A stretch of 5,620 bases of DNA from NCBI GenBank assembly GCA_019236035.1, contig JAFAJU010000503.1, forward strand, positions 1 to 5,620, given 5' to 3'. This DNA is from Verrucomicrobiota bacterium (lineage in GTDB: Bacteria; Verrucomicrobiota; Verrucomicrobiia; Chthoniobacterales; JAFAMB01). Position numbers and translations under genes: made by a program. Positions 1 to 5,620 of this stretch are shown here, one piece after another (positions within the stretch are counted from its first letter, which is position 1; every line of letters starts with the position of its first letter). A model generated the notes under the pieces. The model ran no database searches. It saw nothing but the letters and a program-made list of their open reading frames with translations, and was not told the DNA's origin.

Positions 1-20
1 CCCTACCCCTATCTTTGCTG

Positions 21-68
21 GCACTGACACTGACACTGACACTGGCACTGACACTGGCACTGACACTA
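21..68. repeat. Tandem hexamer repeat (RCACTG)8, ending in the stop codon
   Basis: On the plus strand, eight contiguous six-base units run 21-68: seven match RCACTG (four ACACTG, three GCACTG) and the eighth is ACACTA. The eighth unit holds the stop codon (TAG on the minus strand, 66-68) of the molybdoenzyme gene; the C-to-T difference on that strand turns a CAG codon into TAG. The array has no inverted symmetry, so it does not form a terminator hairpin. Bases 1-20 beyond it show nothing recognisable. Confidence 0.9.
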
Positions 69-2345
69 CCTCTCCACCGGCGATACGGACACCGCGCAAG
101 CTTTGTAGGCAGGTTGCTGGGAGTAGGGGTCAAACGCTGGAAACGTAAGTTCGTTTGTAGCAGCATAGTGCATCGGGATGAACACGTGGCCGGGCTGGAC
201 CGTGCTTGTAATGAAGGCGGTTGCGACCAGCCTTCCGCGGCGCGATGCGACGCGTACTCTCTGATTCGCGGTGATACCCAGCCGGTCCGCGTCGGCGGGG
301 TTGATCTCCATATAAATCTGGCTGGGATACAGCTTTCTTAGCACCAGCGATTTTCCGGTACGCGTCTGAGTATGCCACTGTGATGACGTAGCGCGCCCGG
401 TCAGCAGAATGAACGGATAGAGTTCGTCTGTTACCTCGGGTATCTCACCAGGAGCCTCGAAAATAAATCTCGCTCTCTCGTCGGTATGGTAAAAAGCGCC
501 GTCCTCAAACAGGCGCCGTTCCGTCTCAATGGCCCTCTCCGGCTCTTTGGACAAGTGACAGTCTGATGTGAGAATGCGATCGCAGGCGTCCGGCAGAGGC
601 CACTGAATGCCACCGGCATCGTCGATCATCTTGTAGTCGCGGATGCCGGTGATTTCACAAGGCTGGCCGCGTGATAGTTCTTTTAGAATCTCAAACACAG
701 ATTCCGGCGAAGACCACTTTTCGAACATTTTGCCGCAGCCCCAATACTGCGCAACCAGTTTGAAGATATTAAAATCGGACAGCGCATGGCCGGGCGCGCG
801 CGAGACCTTTTTAACGAGGCCGATTCGGCGTTCGGAGTTGATAAAAGTGCCAACTTTTTCACCCCATCCCGCGGCAGGCAGTATCAGGTCGGCATGCTGC
901 GCTGTTTCGGTGGTGTAATACATGTCCTGAACCACCAGGAAATCGAGCTTCTCAATGATCGCGTTGAATTCGCCCTGATTGATCCAGGAATGGGAAGAGT
1001 TCGTAGCCACGACCCAAAGCCCCTTGATTCTGTTGTTGGCTATTCCTTCGACAATCTGGTCATAAGCCCAGCTGTTCCGATCCGGGATGCTGTTACTATC
1101 GATCCGAAGAATCCGGGCAATCTTTGCCCGGTCCTCCGCGCTTAAAAAATCGTGGCCGGCCAGCAGATTTGTAGTGTTGGAAAAAAGTCGCGAGCCCATC
1201 GCGTTGCACTGGCCGGTGATCGAATTAGCGCCAGTCCCCGGACGACCGATATTGCCGGTCATCAGCGCGAGATTGATAATCGCCTGCGCCGTACGCGTGG
1301 CTTCGTGGCCCTGATTGACTCCCATGGTCCACCAGAATGAAACGCGTTTGCCCTGATGAATTGTCTCTGCAAACTGCCGCAACTGTGCTGCGGCCAGCCC
1401 CGTCGCTTCGCTGACTAATCCTTCGGTAAACGGCGCCACAAAGGCCGCAAACGTTGGAAAACCGGAGGTATGTCTATCGATAAAGTCACGGTCGATCCAG
1501 CCGCTCTGATTCAGCATATTAGCCAGTCCGTAGAGCAAACAGAGATCGGACTTTGGTTTGATGGCGTAGTGTTGTGTAGCCGCCATGGCCGTCTCCGTTT
1601 TGCGTGGATCGACCACGATGATCTCAGGGCTGTGCTTGTTCCGGCAGACGCGTTGCCACATGATGGGATGCGCGATGCAAGGATTCGAACCGATAAAAAC
1701 CAGGACATCGGATTCCTCGAAATCCTTGTATGTATATGGTGGCGCGTCGAAGCCGAACGATTGCTTGTAGGCCGTTGCTGCGGTCGCCATGCACTGACGC
1801 GTGTTACCATCGCCATGAACGATACCCATCCCGAACTTTGCGAGCGCACCTAGAAAGGCCAGTTCCTCAGTGCAGATCTGGCCTGTGCCAAGCCAGGCGA
1901 TCGATTCTTTGCCGAATTTATCTTGGATCGCCTTGAAGCGGAGGGTGAAGATTTGGAGCGCCGTGTCCCAGTCCGTCCTTTTGAGCTGCCCGGACTCGTC
2001 GCGAACGTATGGGGTGGTCGCCCGATCATGCGCACGCAGCGGTGTGAGCGCCTCCCACCCTTTCGGGCAGGCCATCCCCAAGTTAACCGGATAATCAGTG
2101 GTCGGACTCAGGTTAATGGCCTGACCGTCTTTGAGATGAATCTTCAAACTGCAGCCTGTCGAGCAAAAGCCGCAGATCATGTCCGTGGTATCGTCTGGCT
2201 CAAGTCGTGCCGGCACTTTGCCGAGTCCAAAATCCCCGGGACGCAGCACAAGGTCCTGGGTGAGCCGCCCATCCCATTGTCGAATCAGCGAGTTTACCTT
2301 TTTGACGAGAGGATGTCCCCGCAACTTTGCTACCCGCTTTTTCAT
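66..2345 (-). CDS. Mo-bisPGD oxidoreductase catalytic subunit, probable assimilatory-type nitrate reductase
   Basis: Seen (759 residues): Cys58/61/65/93 (CX2CX3C...C) for one N-terminal [4Fe-4S] cluster, followed by PKG with Lys95 in the electron-transfer position. Cys185 in NTRQCMATAATAYK sits where NasA/NarB/NapA carry the molybdenum-ligating cysteine. FWWTMGVNQ (about 337-345) and GNIGRPGTGANSITGQCNAMG (about 364-384) resemble nitrate reductases. A C-terminal dinucleotide-binding domain (about 643-755) contains LLTGRATSSQWHTQTRTG and ends in the usual FDPYSQQPAYKACAV. Length fits NarB-like enzymes; the C-terminal [2Fe-2S] domain of longer NasA forms is absent. Inference: it reduces nitrate to nitrite in the cytoplasm, as there is no twin-arginine signal. 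The N-terminus is instead a basic stretch of about 50 residues (MKKRVAKLRGHPLVKKVNSL). Electrons would come from the two upstream gene products. Start: ATG 2345 overlaps the upstream stop as ATGA and has a strong GGAGG site. A formate dehydrogenase or other bisPGD enzyme is less likely; substrate confidence is about 0.7. Confidence 0.93.
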   Translation of the reverse strand: MKKRVAKLRGHPLVKKVNSLIRQWDGRLTQDLVLRPGDFGLGKVPARLEPDDTTDMICGFCSTGCSLKIHLKDGQAINLSPTTDYPVNLGMACPKGWEALTPLRAHDRATTPYVRDESGQLKRTDWDTALQIFTLRFKAIQDKFGKESIAWLGTGQICTEELAFLGALAKFGMGIVHGDGNTRQCMATAATAYKQSFGFDAPPYTYKDFEESDVLVFIGSNPCIAHPIMWQRVCRNKHSPEIIVVDPRKTETAMAATQHYAIKPKSDLCLLYGLANMLNQSGWIDRDFIDRHTSGFPTFAAFVAPFTEGLVSEATGLAAAQLRQFAETIHQGKRVSFWWTMGVNQGHEATRTAQAIINLALMTGNIGRPGTGANSITGQCNAMGSRLFSNTTNLLAGHDFLSAEDRAKIARILRIDSNSIPDRNSWAYDQIVEGIANNRIKGLWVVATNSSHSWINQGEFNAIIEKLDFLVVQDMYYTTETAQHADLILPAAGWGEKVGTFINSERRIGLVKKVSRAPGHALSDFNIFKLVAQYWGCGKMFEKWSSPESVFEILKELSRGQPCEITGIRDYKMIDDAGGIQWPLPDACDRILTSDCHLSKEPERAIETERRLFEDGAFYHTDERARFIFEAPGEIPEVTDELYPFILLTGRATSSQWHTQTRTGKSLVLRKLYPSQIYMEINPADADRLGITANQRVRVASRRGRLVATAFITSTVQPGHVFIPMHYAATNELTFPAFDPYSQQPAYKACAVSVSPVER

Positions 2346-4039
2346 GAAGTGATTCCTCCAGGCATTTTCGGCGGAATCACGGCGGTAAAGAACAAGTAGC
2401 GCTCAAGCAGTTCGCCGAGAAGTGAGCCACCCAGGATTCCGGCAGCCGTCCCGAGATTGCAAATCCCGAGCAATCCAAGGAGAGGGAGGGCAATCCCGCC
2501 CATTGCGCCGAAGACGAATCGGGCAACTGCGACGTGTTTCAATTCGCCGCGCATAAGCTGCGCCGTGCGCTTCATGTTCGTCCAGCCGGTATCGAGCAAA
2601 TGGGTGAAAACGGCGAGTTCGCAGAGCAATTTTGCTATGCTGATTGCAGCGATGAATCCGCAAAGCAGCATGATGATTTGGCGGAACGATGTCTGCGTAG
2701 CGATAGCGGGCACGAACGCAGCTTGGCAGACCATCGTAAACAGAATGGTGGCCGGACCCAGCATCAGCAAGGTTCCAACGAATTTGAGCGACGTCATCGT
2801 CGTACGCCAGAAGGTGCGCCGCGTGTCCTGGTAAATCATGATGGAGCACACCACTCCCCCAAGTCCGGACAAAGCGACGCCGAGCCCGAGCGCGTTCCGT
2901 AACGGGGAGGAACACAATTCGCGCAAAAGAGGAGGGCTCACCCATTGGCTGAGAACGGGCAGCCAGAAGGACCCTGCATAAACAAGAGCGCATCCCGCGA
3001 ACAATCCGAAAGCAACAATCTCCCGGCTCAACCACGAGGTTTTCAAACCAACGAAGGCCCGCCAGGCGTAGAGCGGCCGCCCGAGATGCATCGTACTTGC
3101 GCCGACCGCAAGAAAACCGAGGAAAAGGGCAACGAGTGAATGAAACGGCGCCAACCGGTCCATTAAATCGCTAGGGAAAAGCAGGCGTAGAGTGATACCC
3201 ACTAGAAAGCCCCCGACAGAAAGCTGCGTGAGCACTAGCATCACGACCAGCGGTAAATGCGAGTGCTCCGGCTTGATGTTATAAAAATCGCCCGGCGTCA
3301 TATTGGCGGGCAGATTTCTTGAGCTGTGGTACTGCGTGGTGGGCAGGGTATAGGACGAATCGGGAGCTCCCGGTAGAAAGTTAGTGTTCCTTCGCTCCTT
3401 CGTTATTAGTTCCTTGTTGACGATCGTGATGCTGATCGCCTCGTTCGGACAGGCCTGCACGCACGCGGGCGCTTCGCTCGCAGCGAGCCGGCTGGAGCAC
3501 ATGTCACACTTCCGAACGATGCCCCGTTTTTTCGAATATTTCGGCACATCATAGGGACACTTCAAAATGCAATATTGGCAGCCGATGCACTGATCATCGA
3601 GATGCCGGACGATACCGGTGAGAGAGTCTTTGTGGTAAGCGTTGACCGGGCAACCGTTCATGCAAGCCGGATCGACGCAATGGTGACACGCGGTCGTCAC
3701 CGTCTGTTGGACCGGTTCGGCTACGGTGCCTCCAAACAGCACTCCGACATCTCGCCAGGTCTCTTCGGCGTCCAGGCCGTTCAGATTGTGGCAAGCGGTC
3801 ACGCACGCCTTACAGCCGGTGCACGCGTCGAGATTAACCGCAAACGCATACTGCTGGCCAGGCGCCGGCAACGACAACGGGATCAGGTCGCGGTAATACT
3901 TTGCCTGCGCTGGGCTTCCCTGTTCGTGTGAGCGCGCGAACTTGGCGACGGGTGTAAGGAGCTGCTGCTCTTCGAGCAAATCGTCAATCAACGTGCGATC
4001 CCCGCTCAGCGGAGGAGTTCCTACCAAATCAGTAGACAT
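2342..4039 (-). CDS. DmsB-DmsC fusion: four-cluster [4Fe-4S] ferredoxin plus eight-helix quinol-oxidising membrane anchor
   Basis: Seen (565 residues from ATG 4039): an N-terminal extension of about 65 residues, then 16 cysteines in four groups: 73/76/79/83 (CX2CX2CX3C), 118/121/126/130 (CX2CX4CX3C), 151/154/157/161 (CX2CX2CX3C) and 178/181/193/197 (CX2CX11CX3C). This is the full DmsB/NrfC-type set for four [4Fe-4S] clusters. A linker of about 60 residues follows, then eight hydrophobic segments near 261-284, 296-319, 340-363, 383-403, 420-445, 455-478, 503-527 and 532-555, the number expected for DmsC. Motifs HLGRPLYAWRAF and SWLSREI (about 318-341) and the near-terminal ERYLFF are typical of DmsC/YnfH anchors. 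Family knowledge: DmsC oxidises menaquinol and DmsB wires electrons to the molybdenum subunit. Inference: it anchors and feeds the downstream catalytic subunit. Start choice: the frame is open to a TTG at 4114, but that lies deep inside the upstream gene; ATG 4039 overlaps that gene's end by only 11 bp. No Shine-Dalgarno precedes either. No Tat or Sec signal is seen, so the ferredoxin part should face the cytoplasm. DmsB and DmsC are separate proteins in E. coli. Confidence 0.93.
   Translation of the reverse strand: MSTDLVGTPPLSGDRTLIDDLLEEQQLLTPVAKFARSHEQGSPAQAKYYRDLIPLSLPAPGQQYAFAVNLDACTGCKACVTACHNLNGLDAEETWRDVGVLFGGTVAEPVQQTVTTACHHCVDPACMNGCPVNAYHKDSLTGIVRHLDDQCIGCQYCILKCPYDVPKYSKKRGIVRKCDMCSSRLAASEAPACVQACPNEAISITIVNKELITKERRNTNFLPGAPDSSYTLPTTQYHSSRNLPANMTPGDFYNIKPEHSHLPLVVMLVLTQLSVGGFLVGITLRLLFPSDLMDRLAPFHSLVALFLGFLAVGASTMHLGRPLYAWRAFVGLKTSWLSREIVAFGLFAGCALVYAGSFWLPVLSQWVSPPLLRELCSSPLRNALGLGVALSGLGGVVCSIMIYQDTRRTFWRTTMTSLKFVGTLLMLGPATILFTMVCQAAFVPAIATQTSFRQIIMLLCGFIAAISIAKLLCELAVFTHLLDTGWTNMKRTAQLMRGELKHVAVARFVFGAMGGIALPLLGLLGICNLGTAAGILGGSLLGELLERYLFFTAVIPPKMPGGITS
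2355..2359 (-). promoter_or_regulatory. Strong Shine-Dalgarno site for the molybdoenzyme gene
   Basis: GGAGG (within TGGAGGAATCACTTC) lies 9 bases before ATG 2345, inside the 3' end of the DmsBC-fusion gene. It fixes the start of the catalytic subunit and allows new initiation as well as coupling through the ATGA overlap. Confidence 0.85.
4029..4039 (-). other. 11-bp gene overlap, reductase stop / DmsBC start
   Basis: The minus strand reads ATGTCTACTGA. The ATG (4039-4037) opens the DmsBC fusion and the TGA (4031-4029) closes the diflavin reductase after Asp-Val-Tyr. No purine-rich ribosome site is visible in the 30 bases before the ATG, so translation of the second gene is probably coupled to termination of the first. 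Confidence 0.8.
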
Positions 4040-5620
4040 CGCGTTGGTAGCGTTTGTCGGCTTTGAGTTTTTGAACGTATTCTGCAGCGGCTTCTTCGGA
4101 GCGGTCGCCGGCAAGTTTCACAACTTCGTGGAGAGCCTTGTCGACATCCTTAGCCATACGGCTCGCATCGCCGCAGACATAAAAATGCGCTTCCTGCTCC
4201 AGCCAGTTCCAGAGCTCTTTGGCATTTTCCAGCATCCGGTGCTGCACGTAAATCTTGTGGTCCTGATCCCGCGAAAAGGCCGTATCGAACCTCGTCAAAA
4301 CGCCTTCGCTTCGGAACGCTTCCAGTTCTTCTTTGTAGAAGAAATCACAGCTTGATTTCTGGGCTCCGAAGAAGAGCCAGTTGCTGCCTTTCGCGCCGGT
4401 TGCCTTTCGCTCCTCCAGAAATGCCCGAAACGGTGCGATACCGGTACCGGGGCCCACCATGATCATCGGCAGGTCGCCGTTCTGCGGCACGCGGAAATGC
4501 TTCGAGGGCTGAATAAACACCGGAATAGGGGTGTCCTTGCCGCTGCGTTCGGCGAGGAAATTTGAGCAAACGCCTTTTCGCTTCCGGCCGTGGATTTCGT
4601 AGCGAACCGTGTCCACCGTCAGATGCACCTCTTCAGGGTGTGCCTTCAGGCTCGAGGCGATCGAATAAAGTCGTGGCTGCAGCTTTTTCAGCAGGGAAAC
4701 AAATTCTTCCGGACTAAAATTAACTCCTGGAGATTCGAGCAGAAAGTCTATGATCTCGCGTCCCCATAGAAACTTGTCCAGCTCTGTGCGCACATCCGCA
4801 CTAATCAATTCCTTCAAGTATTGATCAGCGGCGTCATGTTCGGCCATGGCATTCAGAAATTCGCGGTCGGGCGCCCGAATCTGATAATCGCGCAGGAGAG
4901 CAAGCCGAATAGGCTTTTTATTACCCTCGGGACCACTGACCTCCTCTTCGCCGTCAAACCGCAGAGCGCGCAAAATTTCATCCACGAGCTCCGGCGAGTT
5001 AGTCGGCATGATGCCCAGGGCATCCCCGGCTTCATAGGTCAACCCTGACGCCTTGAGCGAAATCTCGTAATGACGCGTGTCCTTTTCAGAGCCTTCCCCG
5101 GTCAGTTTGCGGTTTACCAGGAGCCGTGCGGGGAACGGGTTTTTGCGCGAGTAGCCGACCGGCTTTTCCGCGGTCGGTGCGGCTTCCAAAACCGGTGCAG
5201 CACCGTTCCCTGAGCCGTGCAAAGACGGTCCGGTGCCCGGCAGATCAATATTTTTTAACGCTTCGAATACGCCGCGCTGCCAACGCGCTGCTCCTTCCTC
5301 GAAATCAACGTTGCAATCAATTCGCTCGAAAATCCGCTTGGCTCCAAGCGCCTCGAGACGGTTATCCAGACTTTTACCAAAACCGCAAAAGTGCTGATAG
5401 TTCGTGTCGCCCAAAGCTAGCACTGAATATCTTAACCCTGCGAGTTTGACTTCATTTTCCGTGCTCAAGAGTTGCCAGAACGCAGCTGCGTTATCCGGCG
5501 GATCTCCCTCGCCCCAAGTGCTTGTGACAATGAGAGCGCACTTCTCTTGTGCCAGCGCCACCGGGTTCGCCTTTTCGAGCGGTGCGATCGTTGTATCGTA
5601 GCCCTGCTTTTTCGCTTCCT
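4029..5620 (-). CDS. CysJ-type diflavin (FMN/FAD) NADPH reductase, 5'-partial
   Basis: Seen: the frame is open to the window edge, so the true start lies beyond 5620. The GTG at 5561 is internal, because the codons before it continue a flavodoxin-like sequence (EAKKQGYDTTIAPLEKA). About 530 residues are present; CysJ of E. coli is 599, so roughly 70 are missing. Domains in order: flavodoxin/FMN (STWGEGDPP at about 5522-5496; LALGDTNYQHFCGFGKSLD at about 5420-5364), a Gly/Ala/Pro-rich linker (about 5245-5140), the FAD domain (RLYSIASS at 4673-4650; GVCSNFL at 4574-4554), the NADPH domain (VGPGTGIAPFRAF at 4457-4419; YVCGDASRMAKDV at 4181-4143), and a terminal Tyr as expected for stacking on the flavin. 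Family knowledge: these soluble cytoplasmic proteins pass electrons from NADPH through FAD and FMN to a partner. Inference: no CysI-like hemoprotein lies downstream; the next genes encode a molybdoenzyme system, so the partner is probably the nitrate reductase rather than sulfite reductase. Family is certain; partner is not. Confidence 0.95.
   Translation of the reverse strand, partial: EAKKQGYDTTIAPLEKANPVALAQEKCALIVTSTWGEGDPPDNAAAFWQLLSTENEVKLAGLRYSVLALGDTNYQHFCGFGKSLDNRLEALGAKRIFERIDCNVDFEEGAARWQRGVFEALKNIDLPGTGPSLHGSGNGAAPVLEAAPTAEKPVGYSRKNPFPARLLVNRKLTGEGSEKDTRHYEISLKASGLTYEAGDALGIMPTNSPELVDEILRALRFDGEEEVSGPEGNKKPIRLALLRDYQIRAPDREFLNAMAEHDAADQYLKELISADVRTELDKFLWGREIIDFLLESPGVNFSPEEFVSLLKKLQPRLYSIASSLKAHPEEVHLTVDTVRYEIHGRKRKGVCSNFLAERSGKDTPIPVFIQPSKHFRVPQNGDLPMIMVGPGTGIAPFRAFLEERKATGAKGSNWLFFGAQKSSCDFFYKEELEAFRSEGVLTRFDTAFSRDQDHKIYVQHRMLENAKELWNWLEQEAHFYVCGDASRMAKDVDKALHEVVKLAGDRSEEAAAEYVQKLKADKRYQRDVY

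Noticed and set aside
1..65. Rho-independent terminator after the operon
   Set aside because: The sequence is a direct repeat with no inverted symmetry and no T-run on the minus strand, so no hairpin can be supported.
15..341. Plus-strand frame of 108 codons beginning with a Leu/Thr/Ala-rich run
   Set aside because: The hydrophobic-looking start is only the hexamer repeat read in another frame, and the rest is antisense to the conserved C-terminal domain of the molybdoenzyme.
1923..2399. Plus-strand frame of 158 codons
   Set aside because: It is antisense to the N-terminal [4Fe-4S] region of the molybdoenzyme and the gene junction; no recognisable domain or ribosome site.
2403..3035. Minus-strand frame of 210 codons in another phase
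   Set aside because: It overlaps the DmsC membrane domain completely, is rich in Arg, His and Cys without any domain pattern, and the overlapped frame has clear family motifs.
4039..4114. Extension of the DmsBC fusion to a TTG start at 4114
   Set aside because: It would overlap the diflavin reductase by 86 bp, has no ribosome site, and adds residues that are only the reductase C-terminus read in another frame; ATG 4039 gives a normal short overlap.
5559..5561. GTG at 5561 as the start of the diflavin reductase
   Set aside because: The frame stays open upstream to the window edge with flavodoxin-like sequence, and a start here would remove the first part of the FMN domain.

Overview
The window holds three genes, all on the minus strand, tightly packed and overlapping, so almost certainly one operon read from high to low coordinates. 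The order is: (1) a CysJ-type FMN/FAD diflavin reductase whose 5' end lies beyond the window; (2) a fused DmsB-DmsC protein, with a four-cluster [4Fe-4S] ferredoxin followed by an eight-helix membrane anchor; (3) a molybdopterin (Mo-bisPGD) oxidoreductase catalytic subunit that looks like a cytoplasmic, assimilatory-type nitrate reductase. The long open frames on the plus strand and in other minus frames are shadows of these genes.

The first two genes overlap by 11 bp (4029-4039). The second and third overlap by 4 bp (2342-2345, ATGA), with a strong GGAGG ribosome binding site before the third. The last gene stops at 66-68. Its stop codon is the final unit of a tandem hexamer repeat (21-68) that fills most of the remaining sequence. 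No terminator hairpin is visible in 1-65, and no promoter is visible because the operon start is outside the window.

Taken together, the genes suggest a molybdoenzyme that could draw electrons from two sources. One is NAD(P)H through the diflavin reductase, as assimilatory enzymes do. The other is the quinol pool through the DmsC-like anchor and DmsB-like clusters, as respiratory enzymes do. Neither the catalytic subunit nor the ferredoxin domain has a visible export signal, so the complex is predicted to sit on the cytoplasmic face of the membrane. Nitrate is the most likely substrate, judged from catalytic-subunit motifs; this is inferred, not shown.

The organism is a bacterium of moderate GC content. 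From memory, similar DmsBC-fusion plus nitrate-reductase-like gene sets occur in Verrucomicrobiota and related soil or freshwater lineages, but no taxonomic marker is present, so this is only a weak suggestion.
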